Assembly: GCF_029763755.1 (NCBI RefSeq)
Contig: NZ_JARUVM010000012.1
Span: forward strand, 1 to 64,000
Origin: Luteimonas sp. 8-5
GTDB taxonomy: Bacteria > Pseudomonadota > Gammaproteobacteria > Xanthomonadales > Xanthomonadaceae
DNA: 64,000 nt
Direction: 5' to 3'
The translations under genes and the position numbers were made by a program. Within the stretch, counting starts at the first letter, position 1. Every line of letters begins with the position of its first letter. The notes under the pieces were generated by a model. It was not told the origin of the DNA, searched no databases, and saw nothing but the letters and a program-made list of their open reading frames with translations. Below, piece by piece: positions 30,193-38,898 of the stretch.

Positions 30193-30735
30193 ATGAACCC
30201 GCGAATCGTCCCCATGACCATAGGTACGATCGCCGCATGCCTCTTCGCCCTCGCCGTCCATGCGGGCGATCCGGCCGGGCTCGACCTGATGAATGCCGCC
30301 AATCCAGGGGGCGGCATCTACACTTCCGGACGTATCTCCCAGGGCGACATCGCCAAACTCGAGGCCGCGGGCATCCGCCACGTCATCGACCTCGCGCAGG
30401 ACGGCGAGACCCCGGAGTTCGATGAGGCCGCCGCAATGCAGGCCGCCGGCATCGGCTACGACAACCTGCCCATCTCCGGACCGGATGCGTTGACCCGCGC
30501 CAACGTCGAAGCCTTCGACCGCCTGCTGGCCGGTGCGCAAGCGCCCGTGCTCGTGCATTGCGCCAGCGGCAACAGGGTCGGCGCGATGGCCGCGCTGCGC
30601 GCAGCGTGGATCGAAGGCGTGCCGGTCGAAGAGGCCATCGCCACGGGCCGTGCCTGGGGACTGCGCTCGCTCGAAGCCGCGGTTCGCGAACGGCTGGCCG
30701 CATCGCCAGGCGTCGCCCCTGTTTCCAGCAAGTAG
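30193..30735 (+). CDS. Exported DSP-like tyrosine phosphatase (TIGR01244/DUF442-type)
   Basis: A 180-residue protein with a signal peptide (cleavage near AVHAGD). The catalytic CX5R loop is VHCASGNRVGAM (Cys near residue 121, Arg near 126) and the N-terminal YTSGRISQGDIAKLEAAGIRHVIDLA is characteristic of the small DUF442/beta-lactamase-hydrolase-like phosphatases. A good GGAGGGG site precedes the ATG. The general acid Asp is not obvious, so activity is not assured. It is 5 bp from the following beta-propeller gene and probably in the same operon. Confidence 0.75.
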   Translation: MNPRIVPMTIGTIAACLFALAVHAGDPAGLDLMNAANPGGGIYTSGRISQGDIAKLEAAGIRHVIDLAQDGETPEFDEAAAMQAAGIGYDNLPISGPDALTRANVEAFDRLLAGAQAPVLVHCASGNRVGAMAALRAAWIEGVPVEEAIATGRAWGLRSLEAAVRERLAASPGVAPVSSK

Positions 30736-30740
30736 GCCGC

Positions 30741-31844
30741 ATGCACGCGCGCCCCTGGGCCATCCTCGCGGCCATCGCCATCGCGCTGGCCGTGATGGCG
30801 GCGGGCGCGTGGTGGAAGCAGTTGCGCCCCACGGGCGTCCATCCAGGCTTCACCCAGGGTTTCGTCGACCTGAATCGCCGCATGGACGACGACGCCACCG
30901 CGGTCGCCTACGATCCGACGCTCAAGATCCTTGCCGTCGGCCGCGACAGCGGGCGCCTGGAGCTGTGGGATGCATCGCAGCCCGACGCGCGGATCACGCG
31001 CCAGGCGCACACCTACCGCATCGAGCACATCGCCTTCGGCGCCGCCGACGGCATCGTCCTGACCAGTTCGGTCGGCTCCAACGTGATGGGCACGGATCCG
31101 GAAGGCGTTCCCAAGGTCTGGGACGCACGCACCGGCGACCTGTTGCTGGCAGTGCCGGGCGAATGGTCGGGCGGACCGTTGCTCGCCGCTCCGGTGTCGG
31201 GCCATTACCTGCTGTCCAGCTACGACGAGTTGCGCATCTACGATCATTCCAGGCGCGCGATCGTCGGTGAGCCGTTGCGCGTGGAAGGCGGCGTCACCGC
31301 GCTCGGCATGGATCCGGGCTCGAACCTGGTCGCCGTGGGCAGCAGCAACGGCGAGCTGCTGTTGTTGCGGTTGGTGGTGCAGGACGAATCCGCACGCCTG
31401 GATGTCGTCAGTCGAGCTCATACCCATGGCAAGGAGCCGCGCACGGACGTCCTGGCGGTAATGCTGCGCGACAACAGCGAGCGCCTGGTCAGCGTGCACT
31501 GGCTGCCGGAAGCGCAACGGCGCGACCTGTCGCCGAAGATCGCCGGCGAACAGGCCGAGGTCGTGCAATGGAATACGCGCGACTGGCGCCGCGAGCGCAG
31601 CTACCCGATCAGTCTGCAGGCCGTGCACTGGGCTTCGTACACGCCCGGCGTGCCGTGGCTGGTGCTGGCCGGCAACGAATCCACCCGCGGCAGGATCGAG
31701 CTGGTCGATCTTTCGGCGGGCGTTGCGTGGCGCTACCGGGCCAATACCTCGCATCCCGTGGCTGTGCTGATCCCCGAGGCACGGACGGGATTGATCCTGC
31801 AGAGCGGCGGCGCGACACAGATCCGTTATCTGGACCAGGAATAG
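30741..31844 (+). CDS. Membrane-anchored WD40-like beta-propeller protein
   Basis: A 367-residue protein with an N-terminal signal anchor (residues about 6-24) and repeating WD40/YVTN-like blades: VAYDPTLKILAVGRDSGRLELWDA, PKVWDARTGDLLLAV, LGMDPGSNLVAVGSSNGELLLL. Its predicted fold is a beta-propeller facing the periplasm. No enzymatic residues are recognised. It meets the convergent NRDE gene with only 4 bp between stops. Function unknown. Confidence 0.65.
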   Translation: MHARPWAILAAIAIALAVMAAGAWWKQLRPTGVHPGFTQGFVDLNRRMDDDATAVAYDPTLKILAVGRDSGRLELWDASQPDARITRQAHTYRIEHIAFGAADGIVLTSSVGSNVMGTDPEGVPKVWDARTGDLLLAVPGEWSGGPLLAAPVSGHYLLSSYDELRIYDHSRRAIVGEPLRVEGGVTALGMDPGSNLVAVGSSNGELLLLRLVVQDESARLDVVSRAHTHGKEPRTDVLAVMLRDNSERLVSVHWLPEAQRRDLSPKIAGEQAEVVQWNTRDWRRERSYPISLQAVHWASYTPGVPWLVLAGNESTRGRIELVDLSAGVAWRYRANTSHPVAVLIPEARTGLILQSGGATQIRYLDQE

Positions 31845-31848
31845 CGGA

Positions 31849-32637
31849 TCAGGAGCTACCCACCTCGATCCAGGCATCGCTGGTGCCCAGCACCGCGCCA
31901 TCGGCGCCGAACCTGCGCTCGACGAAACGGATGCCGTGCGCCTGCACCAGCACGATCGAGCTGCAGCGCGTGCCGTAGACCGGATCGCGCACGAATGGTG
32001 GGGAGAGGCGGCGCTCCAGTTCGGGGCCGACACCCGTGTCGGGCAGGTCCGCGTCGTGCGCCGGCGTGTCGTCGGCGAGCGCCATCAGCAGGGGCGAGAT
32101 GTCCGCATTGCGCGCATCGGCGGGCAGGCCGTTCTTCATCCAGCTCGCCAGGGCCCGGCTGGCGAAGTTGCTCTTGGGCCACGGCGCATCGAACGGGCCG
32201 TTGGAGACGGCGTGCAGGCCCGGCGCGACCGGATGCCGGGCAAAGCGTGGATGGTTGCCTGCATATTCCATCGCCTGGCCGTCCCACAACACCAGGTTGA
32301 ACGGCCCATGCTCGCCGGCGACGGGCGCCACCGCATCCAGGAATGCATCCACATCGCTGGCGCCGGACACGAAATCGCGCACCAGTGCGCCACGCGAGCG
32401 CGGATGGCTCGCACCCAGGGGCTGCACCCGCACATTGGTCACGGCAGCCAGCCGCCCGCGTCGCGACACCATCAGCCATCCGCCGCCCTGCACCAGGTCG
32501 CGGCCGCCATACAGGTCCGGCAGGTCGGGATCGACGCCCGCCGCCGCCGTCGGCCGCGCGTGCAGCTCGTCGCGGTTGGCGACCAGCACCAGCGGACAGG
32601 CGGGATGCTGCTGCAGGCCGAGGGCAACCAGGCACAT
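31849..32637 (-). CDS. NRDE (TANGO2-like) family protein
   Basis: A 262-residue protein beginning MCLVAL, with the diagnostic VANRDELHARPT at about residues 22-33 (the N-R-D-E that names the family), then GGRDLVQGGGWLMVSRRGRLAAVTNVR. Cys2 would be exposed as an N-terminal nucleophile if Met is removed, as in Ntn-hydrolase-like folds. TANGO2 relatives have been linked to haem handling; the bacterial role is not established. It lies 7 bp downstream of a small membrane protein gene. Confidence 0.85.
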   Translation of the reverse strand: MCLVALGLQQHPACPLVLVANRDELHARPTAAAGVDPDLPDLYGGRDLVQGGGWLMVSRRGRLAAVTNVRVQPLGASHPRSRGALVRDFVSGASDVDAFLDAVAPVAGEHGPFNLVLWDGQAMEYAGNHPRFARHPVAPGLHAVSNGPFDAPWPKSNFASRALASWMKNGLPADARNADISPLLMALADDTPAHDADLPDTGVGPELERRLSPPFVRDPVYGTRCSSIVLVQAHGIRFVERRFGADGAVLGTSDAWIEVGSS

Positions 32638-32644
32638 GCGCCTG

Positions 32645-32980
32645 CTATCCCGCCGCCAGCGCATAGGCTGCCAGGCAGAACGACAGTGCCGCGGCGGTCG
32701 CGGCCACTACCGCCACCGTCCTTGCGACCGCGAGCTCCTTGCGCAGCGACACCACGCTGGTCTGCAAGGCCTCGATGTACTTCTGCGTGTTCGCGGCGAA
32801 GGTTTCCAGCGCCTCGGCGTTCTTCGTGATTGCCTCGGCGTTGGTGCGGGCCGAATCCTGCAGCTCGGCGACGGAGGCCGGCAGGTTCAGTCCATCGGCC
32901 GGCTTCTTCGAGAAATACGGCGTGGCCAGCCGGATCACTTCCGGGATCAGCGGGATGGCGGTGGTGATCCAGGTCGCCAT
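32645..32980 (-). CDS. Small membrane protein with coiled coil
   Basis: A 111-residue protein. The central part (about 35-80, AELQDSARTNAEAITKNAE followed by similar helix) is predicted coiled coil; one transmembrane segment lies at the C-terminus (about 88-110). The ATG at MATWITTAIPL is supported by AGGAAAG upstream. It has no recognised domain; the layout of a coiled coil with a C-terminal anchor resembles small scaffold-like membrane proteins. Probably cotranscribed with the NRDE gene. Confidence 0.65.
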   Translation of the reverse strand: MATWITTAIPLIPEVIRLATPYFSKKPADGLNLPASVAELQDSARTNAEAITKNAEALETFAANTQKYIEALQTSVVSLRKELAVARTVAVVAATAAALSFCLAAYALAAG

Positions 32981-33127
32981 TTTGTCTTTCCTCATGAGCA
33001 TGCAGACAGTATGCCAAGCCCGTAAGCGCCCTTGTTCCAACGGCTTTACACATGTCATTCTGGCGTAGACTCGCAGAAAGGCCAGGCTGTGCCGGTCGCG
33101 CTCCGCGACGTACCCGGGAGCCTTTCG

Positions 33128-33829
33128 ATGTCGATTTCACTCAAACCCCTCGGCCTGGCCGTGACCCTGGCGCTGGTTGCCGGCTGCAACCAGGCTGCCC
33201 CTGCGGCCGAGGCCTACGCCACTGCCGATGAAGCCATGCAGGAGTCGCCGGCCGCGACCGACGCCGCCGCGTCCGACGCCACCGCCGAAGTCGCTGCACC
33301 GCAGCTGCAGGCCGCCATGCGCGACCTCTGGCATGGACATATCGTCCACGCCCGCGACTACGCGCTGGCCGTCAAGGCCGGCAACGAGAACGATGCCAAG
33401 GCGGCGGCGGATGCGGTGGTGGAGAACGCCAAGCAGATCGCGGGTGCGGTGGCCGGTTTCTACGGCGACGCCGCCGGCGACGGCATGCTCAACCTGCTCG
33501 CCGGCCACTGGGACGCGGTGAAGGCCCTGAACGACGCCCGCGCCGACGGCAACGAAGCCGCGGCCAGCAAGGCCATGACCGACCTGGGCAACAACGCGGG
33601 CGAGATCGCGAAGTTCCTTGCCGGCGCCAACCCGAACCTGCCCGAGGACGGCGTGCGCGCAATGCTGCTGGCGCACGGTGCGCACCATTCGCAGCAGATC
33701 AACCTGATCCTGGCCGGCGACACCGAAGGCGAAGCGGCCGAATGGACCGCAATGCAGTCGCACATGGACATGATCGCCGACGCGCTGGCCGGCGCCATCG
33801 CCAGGCAGTTCCCCGACAAGGCCAGTTGA
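33128..33829 (+). CDS. Lipoprotein of unknown function
   Basis: A 233-residue protein with a clear type II signal (LALVAGCNQ, Cys20). An Ala-rich linker is followed by an all-helical domain containing WHGHIVHARDYALAV and LLAHGAHHSQQINLI, with several His that could bind a metal or haem. The family is not recognised. A TTTACA at 33045 and TAGACT at 33066 are a poor promoter pair. The next gene starts 2 bp after the stop, so the lipoprotein and the regulator form an operon. Confidence 0.7.
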   Translation: MSISLKPLGLAVTLALVAGCNQAAPAAEAYATADEAMQESPAATDAAASDATAEVAAPQLQAAMRDLWHGHIVHARDYALAVKAGNENDAKAAADAVVENAKQIAGAVAGFYGDAAGDGMLNLLAGHWDAVKALNDARADGNEAAASKAMTDLGNNAGEIAKFLAGANPNLPEDGVRAMLLAHGAHHSQQINLILAGDTEGEAAEWTAMQSHMDMIADALAGAIARQFPDKAS

Positions 33830-33831
33830 GC

Positions 33832-34473
33832 ATGGCGCACGGACTCGCACAGTTCGGCGATACCCAGCAGCGGCTGCTCCGGCAGCTGCTGTTCGCCCGC
33901 GAGGGCGCGGGTGTCGAGGAGTTGTGCGAGCGGCTGCGCATCAGCCACAACGCGGTGCGCCAGCACCTGACCGTGCTCACCGTGCGCGGGCTGGTGGAGC
34001 GGCTCCAACCTCGCCCCACCGGCGGCAGGCCGCAGGCGCGCTACGGCCTTACCGCCGAGGGGCGCGAGTTGTTCCCGCGCAACTATGGCGCGATCGCCGC
34101 GGCCCTGGTTTCGCAGCTGCACGCGCGCATGGGCGAGGCGGAAGTGGGCGCGCTGTTGCAGGAACTGGGCGCCACGGTGGCCGCGACACAGGCGCCGCTG
34201 CAAGCCGAAAGTGGCGAGGCGCTCGCCCGCGCGCTGGCCCAGCGCCTGGACGCGATGGGCTATGAAGCGGTGCCCGCGCGCCACGGCGACGATTGGCAGG
34301 TGGAGGCCTTCAACTGCGTCTTCCATGGCCTGGCGCGCCAGCACCCGCAGGTCTGCAAGTTCGACCTGGCCTACATGGAGAAGGCCACGGGCCGCCGCGT
34401 GCACCACATGGAGTGCATCGTCCGCGGCGGCCACGTGTGCCGCTTCAAGCTCGGGCCCGAGCCGGCCAGGTAA
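33832..34473 (+). CDS. SufR-like winged-helix regulator with a possible Fe-S site
   Basis: A 213-residue regulator. The N-terminal wHTH (about 10-75: VEELCERLRISHNAVRQHLTVLTVRGLVERL) is of ArsR/SufR type, and the C-terminal region has four Cys arranged as C-x12-C, then C-x7-C (NCVFHGL to HVCRFKL), with CX12C also seen in SufR proteins. SufR binds a [4Fe-4S] cluster and represses suf genes; no suf gene is near, so the target is unknown. It may control the lipoprotein with which it is cotranscribed. Confidence 0.7.
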   Translation: MAHGLAQFGDTQQRLLRQLLFAREGAGVEELCERLRISHNAVRQHLTVLTVRGLVERLQPRPTGGRPQARYGLTAEGRELFPRNYGAIAAALVSQLHARMGEAEVGALLQELGATVAATQAPLQAESGEALARALAQRLDAMGYEAVPARHGDDWQVEAFNCVFHGLARQHPQVCKFDLAYMEKATGRRVHHMECIVRGGHVCRFKLGPEPAR

Positions 34474-34511
34474 CCGTCGCCGCGCTTTTCCGGCCACAAT
34501 GGCGGTGCCCA

Positions 34512-34517
34512 TACAAT
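34512..34517 (+). promoter_or_regulatory. -10 box placed for a leaderless transcript
   Basis: TACAAT ends exactly 6 nt before the ATG of the esterase gene, and the spacer GCCGCC is nearly identical to that at dtd. Transcription would start on the start codon. Confidence 0.55.
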
Positions 34518-34523
34518 GCCGCC

Positions 34524-35219
34524 ATGGACGCCACCGCCTTGCTCGAGACCGTCGAACACGAAACCGGCCCTTCGCCGGAATGGACCGTGCTGTGGCTGCA
34601 CGGCCTGGGTGCCGACGGCCACGACTTCGAGCCGATCGTGCCGGAGCTGGTGCGCCTGGGCTGGCCGGGGTTGCGCTTCGTGTTCCCGCACGCGCCGATG
34701 CGCGCGGTCACGATCAATAACGGCATGCGCATGCGTGCCTGGTACGACATCCGCAACTTCAGCGCCGACGAACTCGCCGGTGGCGACCGCGCCGACGGCG
34801 AGGGCGTGATCGAGTCGATCGCCCAGGTGGAGGCATTGATCGCGCGCGAAGCCCGACGCGGCATCGGACCGGAACGGCTGATCCTTGCCGGTTTCTCCCA
34901 GGGCGGCGCGATCACCCTGGCCGCCGGCTTGCGCCGCAGCGTTCCGCTGGCCGGACTGGTGGCGTTGTCGACCTACCTGCCGATGGCGCCGCAGGCACGC
35001 GACGACCTGCAGCCGGGCGCGAACCGGCAGCCATTGTTCATGGCCCACGGCGAACTGGACCCCGTGGTGCCGTTCGTTGCCGGCGAACGCAGCGCGGAAG
35101 TGCTGCGCGGGCTGGGGTTCGCGGTGGACTGGCACGCCTACGAAATGGGCCATGCGGTCTGCGCGGCGGAGATCCGGGACCTCGGCGACTGGCTCGACCA
35201 GCGGTTCGCCAGCGGCTGA
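34524..35219 (+). CDS. Carboxylesterase/lysophospholipase (alpha/beta hydrolase)
   Basis: A 231-residue serine hydrolase of the phospholipase/carboxylesterase (PF02230) family. The oxyanion-side motif is LWLHGLGADGHDF, the nucleophile elbow GFSQGG (Ser near residue 122), then Asp in MAHGELDPVVPF and His in YEMGHAVCAAE. These enzymes hydrolyse short acyl esters or lysophospholipids. It is 3 bp from the sensor kinase gene, so the two may be cotranscribed. Confidence 0.92.
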   Translation: MDATALLETVEHETGPSPEWTVLWLHGLGADGHDFEPIVPELVRLGWPGLRFVFPHAPMRAVTINNGMRMRAWYDIRNFSADELAGGDRADGEGVIESIAQVEALIAREARRGIGPERLILAGFSQGGAITLAAGLRRSVPLAGLVALSTYLPMAPQARDDLQPGANRQPLFMAHGELDPVVPFVAGERSAEVLRGLGFAVDWHAYEMGHAVCAAEIRDLGDWLDQRFASG

Positions 35220-35222
35220 CGC

Positions 35223-36287
35223 ATGCGCCACGACGCCCGCGCGCCCGACGAACCCTGGCTTCCGGATCTCTGCCGGCTGCCGCGGCTGGCGACGATGTTC
35301 GGCGTGGCCGAGCTGGCGGTGCTGGTGGTGGCGTTCGCGCCCGACGGCGGGGCGGAGTGGAGCACAGGGCGTTTCCTGTCGGCGAGCGGGTTCGCGCTGT
35401 GGCTGGCGATGACCATTTCGGTATTGCTGTGCGCGTCGCGCGCGCCGTTGTCGCGGTTGCCGGTCGTGCTCGGCTCGGTCGTGGCGATCGCCGCGGCATC
35501 GCTGGTCGCGCTGGCCGGGGCGGCCATGCTGTACCAGGTCGACGCCCTGCTCGGCTATGCGCTGGTGCCGGCGGACGTGGGCATTGCCCGCTTTGCTTTC
35601 GGCAGCGCCGCGCTCTCGGCCCTGATTACCGCGGTGGTACTGCGCTACCTGTATGCCATCGATGGCTGGCAGGCGCAGGTGCGCGCCAGCGCGCGCGCGC
35701 AGGCCGATGCTCTGCAGGCGCGGATCCGTCCGCACTTCCTGTTCAACAGCCTCAACGCCATCGTCGGCCTGGTGCGTCGCGACCCGGTCGTCGCCGAACA
35801 GGCACTGCTGGACCTGTCCGACTTGTTCCGGGCCGCGCTGGGCGCGGGTGAATCCGACTCCAGCCTCCGCGAGGAAGTGGAGTTGGCCGAGCGCTACCTC
35901 GCGATCGAAGGCCTGCGCCTGGGTGAACGGTTGCAGGTGGAGTGGCAGCGCGAAGAGCCTTTGCCATGGGACGCGCCGCTGCCGCGCCTGGTGCTGCAGC
36001 CGCTGGTCGAGAACGCGGTGCTGCACGGCGTTGCCAGGTTGCAGCAGGGCGGGACCGTGGAGATCTCCCTCGCGGTGCACGACGGCCTGCTGCGCATCTC
36101 CATCGGCAATCCCGCGCCGGCGCCGCGCAAGGGCGACGACGGCAGTGGCGCGCGGCACGCACAACGCAGCATCGGCGACCGCCTGGCCTATGCATTCGGC
36201 GCGCGCGCCGGCCTGACGGCGCGTCACGAGGAAGGCTACTATCGTTGCGAGATCCGGGTTCCGGTGATGCCGGACGCAACGACATGA
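35223..36287 (+). CDS. algZ: LytS/AlgZ-type sensor histidine kinase
   Basis: A 354-residue membrane sensor with four hydrophobic segments (about 25-145) and a His_kinase domain of the LytS/YehU class. The phosphoacceptor is His in RIRPHFLFNSLNAIVGL (near residue 170), and the ATP-binding N box is LVLQPLVENAVLHG (near 262). The stop overlaps the regulator start (ATGA). The order kinase-LytTR regulator-hemC is that of algZ-algR-hemC in Pseudomonas and Xanthomonadaceae, which supports the name. Confidence 0.88.
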   Translation: MRHDARAPDEPWLPDLCRLPRLATMFGVAELAVLVVAFAPDGGAEWSTGRFLSASGFALWLAMTISVLLCASRAPLSRLPVVLGSVVAIAAASLVALAGAAMLYQVDALLGYALVPADVGIARFAFGSAALSALITAVVLRYLYAIDGWQAQVRASARAQADALQARIRPHFLFNSLNAIVGLVRRDPVVAEQALLDLSDLFRAALGAGESDSSLREEVELAERYLAIEGLRLGERLQVEWQREEPLPWDAPLPRLVLQPLVENAVLHGVARLQQGGTVEISLAVHDGLLRISIGNPAPAPRKGDDGSGARHAQRSIGDRLAYAFGARAGLTARHEEGYYRCEIRVPVMPDATT

Positions 36288-37009
36288 AGGTCATCCTCGT
36301 CGACGACGAACCCATTGCCCGCGACCGCCTGCGGCAGCTGCTTGCGGACGTCGCCGATGTCGACATCGTCGCCGAGGCCGGCGATGGGCTCGATGCCTTG
36401 CGTGCCTGCGCGGCGCACGATCCGGACCTGGTGTTGCTCGACATCGCGATGCCGGGCGTCGACGGGCTGGAGGTTGCACGTCACCTGGCCGCGTTCGAGC
36501 CGCGCCCCGCGGTCGTGTTCTGTACCGCGTTCGATGCGCACGCGCTGTCCGCGTTCGAAGCCCAGGCGATCGACTACCTGGTCAAGCCGGTGCGTCCCGA
36601 ACGCCTGGCCGCTGCGCTGGAGCGGGTGCGCACCTTTGCCGCCGGCCGCCAGCACGCGGAAGCGGCCGGAGGTGCCGAGCGCACCCATCTGTGCGCGCGG
36701 CTAGGCGGCAGCCTGCGCCTGATCCCGGTCGAGGAAGTGCATTACCTGCAGGCCGAGGACAAATACGTGGTCGTGTACCACGCGCGCGGCCGCGACCTGA
36801 TCGAGGAATCCCTGAAATCGCTGGAGGACGAGTTCGGCGAGCGCTTCGTGCGCATCCACCGCAACTGCCTGGTCGCCCGCCATGAACTGATGGAGCTGCG
36901 CCGCGACGGCGACGGCCACGTCCACGCCGTGCTCCGCCACGGCGAGCATCCCCTCGAAGTCAGCCGCCGCTGCCTGCCCCAGCTCCGCACCCAGCTGCGC
37001 ATCGTGTAG
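36284..37009 (+). CDS. algR: LytTR-family response regulator, AlgR-like
   Basis: A 241-residue regulator. The receiver domain has the acidic pair DD (7-8), phospho-acceptor D53 (VLLDIAMPG), Thr in [10 protein letters not shown] and Lys in YLVKPVRP. The LytTR DNA-binding domain occupies about 135-241 ([31 protein letters not shown]). In relatives AlgR controls virulence, type IV pili and exopolysaccharide; targets here are not shown. Coupled to the kinase and followed by a REP element and hemC. Confidence 0.92.
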   Translation: MKVILVDDEPIARDRLRQLLADVADVDIVAEAGDGLDALRACAAHDPDLVLLDIAMPGVDGLEVARHLAAFEPRPAVVFCTAFDAHALSAFEAQAIDYLVKPVRPERLAAALERVRTFAAGRQHAEAAGGAERTHLCARLGGSLRLIPVEEVHYLQAEDKYVVVYHARGRDLIEESLKSLEDEFGERFVRIHRNCLVARHELMELRRDGDGHVHAVLRHGEHPLEVSRRCLPQLRTQLRIV

Positions 37010-37014
37010 GGCCC

Positions 37015-37036
37015 GTGGGAGCGGCGGAAGCCGCGA
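37015..37036 (+). repeat. REP element upstream of hemC
   Basis: GTGGGAGCGGCGGAAGCCGCGA, a GCGGC/GCCGC hairpin of the common Xanthomonadaceae REP type, 5 nt after the algR stop and just before the hemC -10 box. Confidence 0.7.
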
Positions 37037-37041
37037 TAGCG

Positions 37042-37047
37042 GATAAT
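37042..37047 (+). promoter_or_regulatory. -10 box placed for a leaderless hemC transcript
   Basis: GATAAT ends exactly 6 nt before the hemC ATG. The -35 position falls within the REP element. Same geometry as at dtd and three other genes here. Confidence 0.5.
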
Positions 37048-37053
37048 TCCGCC

Positions 37054-37959
37054 ATGCCCAAGCTCCGCATCGCCACCCGCAAAAGCCCGCTCGCCCTCTG
37101 GCAGACCGAACACGTCGCCACCCGCCTGCGCGAGGTGCATCCGGGACTCGAGGTCGAGCTGGTGCCGATGAGCACCCGCGGCGACCAGGTCCTGGACCGC
37201 TCGCTGGCTGCGATCGGCGGCAAGGGCCTGTTCCTCAAGGAGCTCGAAGTGGCGATGCAGCGCGGCGAAGCCGACTGCGCCGTGCACTCGCTCAAGGACG
37301 TGCCAATGGAGCTGGAGCCGGGCTTCGCGCTGCCGGCGATCCTGGCCCGCGCCGACCATGCCGACGCGTTCGTCAGCAACCGCTACGGGGACATCGACGC
37401 CCTGCCGCAGGGCGCGCGTGTCGGCACCTCGTCGCTGCGCCGCCAAGCGCAGTTGCGCGCACGTCGACCGGACCTGGAACTGCTCGACCTGCGCGGCAAC
37501 GTCAACACCCGGCTGGCCAAGCTGGACGCCGGCGACTACGACGCCATCGTCCTGGCCTGCGCCGGATTGCGGCGACTGGGCTTCGATTCGCGCATCCGCG
37601 CGCGCCTGGACGCGCCGGAATGGCTGCCCGCGCCCGCGCAGGGCGCGATCGCGATCGAATGCCGCGACCGCGACGATGCGATCGCGGCACTGTGCAAGGC
37701 GCTGGACGACGCCCCGACCCGCACCTGCGTGGAAGCCGAGCGGGCGATGAACCGCGCGCTGCACGGCAGCTGCCATGTGCCGGTGGCCGGGTTCGCGCGC
37801 CTGGCGGGTTCCGGACTGCACCTGGAGGGCCTCGTCGGATCCGCCACCGACGGCAGCCACGTGCGCGCGACGGCCGATGGCCCCGCGGCCGATCCCGAAG
37901 CCCTGGGACGCGAAGTCGCCCGCCAGCTGCTCGAGTCCGGCGCGGGAGCGTTTCTCTAG
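37054..37959 (+). CDS. hemC: Hydroxymethylbilane synthase (porphobilinogen deaminase)
   Basis: A 301-residue haem-biosynthesis enzyme that joins four porphobilinogens. It begins [14 protein letters not shown]; other signatures are VHSLKDVP (Asp near 82 is catalytic), [11 protein letters not shown] and the cofactor Cys C240 in GSCHVPVAG, which carries the dipyrromethane. Length is standard. The ATG is supported by homology and by the -10 box 6 nt upstream. The stop overlaps that of the convergent anchor subunit gene by 4 nt. Confidence 0.97.
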   Translation: MPKLRIATRKSPLALWQTEHVATRLREVHPGLEVELVPMSTRGDQVLDRSLAAIGGKGLFLKELEVAMQRGEADCAVHSLKDVPMELEPGFALPAILARADHADAFVSNRYGDIDALPQGARVGTSSLRRQAQLRARRPDLELLDLRGNVNTRLAKLDAGDYDAIVLACAGLRRLGFDSRIRARLDAPEWLPAPAQGAIAIECRDRDDAIAALCKALDDAPTRTCVEAERAMNRALHGSCHVPVAGFARLAGSGLHLEGLVGSATDGSHVRATADGPAADPEALGREVARQLLESGAGAFL

Positions 37960-38861
37960 TAGTAGAGCGTCACCATGTGCCGCGCCTGGGCGAAGAACAG
38001 CCAGCGCTCGAGGAACGCGCCGGCCAGCGCGGCCAGCGCCGCAAGCCATAGCCAGGCCGCCGGCGGCACATCGCCGATGCGGCCGATGGCGAACACCGCC
38101 AGGATCGGCAGCACCGCGAACAGCACCAGCGCCAGCCCGCGCAGCCGGGTCGCATGTTCGCGCGCCACCACGAAGGCCATCTCACGGGTGAGGTAGTTGG
38201 CTTCGGTGTGCGGGCGTTCGAACACGCCCACGTCGCGGCCGGGCAGGCCGACGGCGTCGCCGCGCGTGGCGGGCAGGGTGCCGCCGTCGATGCCGCGCCA
38301 GTAACGCAGCTTGAGCGCACCCATCAGCGCTGCGAGGAAGATCGCCCCCTGGGCCACCAGTGGAGTTGGCGCAGCGCTCGTCTGGCCTGCCACCATGGCC
38401 GCGAGCAGCAGGCCGCCACACAGCAGCGCGAAGCCGAAGTACACCGGCAACACCAGGCCGTGGCGCCAGGCCGGGATCGGCTTGAGCGAGGCGTAGATCA
38501 TTGCCGTGCATGCCACCGTTGCCAGCGCGCAAAGCAGCAACACGACGGCCATGGCATCCCCGCCGATGCCGGCGGCGAACAGCAATGCCGGCGCGTAGGT
38601 CACGACCGCGGCCACGCCCTCGCGCGACAGCCACGACGTGCGCCACTGCGAGAACGCGCGCCAGGCACGCAACGGCTTGCCCAGGTGCCAGAACGATGCC
38701 AGCAGGCCGGCGCTGGCCAGGACCAGCGCGAGCAGCGTCGCCGCCATCCGCAGTTCGCCCCACAGGCCGTCGCCCAGCGATGCGATCGCCAGCCATGCCA
38801 GCAGGCCGTAGCCGGCGCCGGACAGGGTGGTGAAGAAGATGACGGAGAGTGCGGGATGCAT
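37956..38861 (-). CDS. soeC: DmsC/SoeC-type membrane anchor subunit
   Basis: A 301-residue membrane protein with eight hydrophobic segments, matching the DmsC family of quinol/quinone-binding anchors of molybdoenzymes ([20 protein letters not shown] at the N-terminus, [26 protein letters not shown]). It would pass electrons between the quinone pool and the Fe-S subunit. It is the last gene of a three-gene operon on the minus strand, with a REP element between it and the Fe-S subunit gene. The Soe name rests on the whole operon; plain DmsC-like is the safer call. Confidence 0.75.
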   Translation of the reverse strand: MHPALSVIFFTTLSGAGYGLLAWLAIASLGDGLWGELRMAATLLALVLASAGLLASFWHLGKPLRAWRAFSQWRTSWLSREGVAAVVTYAPALLFAAGIGGDAMAVVLLLCALATVACTAMIYASLKPIPAWRHGLVLPVYFGFALLCGGLLLAAMVAGQTSAAPTPLVAQGAIFLAALMGALKLRYWRGIDGGTLPATRGDAVGLPGRDVGVFERPHTEANYLTREMAFVVAREHATRLRGLALVLFAVLPILAVFAIGRIGDVPPAAWLWLAALAALAGAFLERWLFFAQARHMVTLYY

Positions 38862-38871
38862 GGCGAGTTCC

Positions 38872-38893
38872 GTAGGAGCGGCGGCAACCGCGA
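38872..38893 (+). repeat. REP element between soeB and soeC
   Basis: GTAGGAGCGGCGGCAACCGCGA, one mismatch from a perfect REP hairpin. It faces an inverted copy at 38951-38972, so together they form a BIME-like pair around the soeB stop. Confidence 0.7.
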
Positions 38894-38898
38894 TCGCG

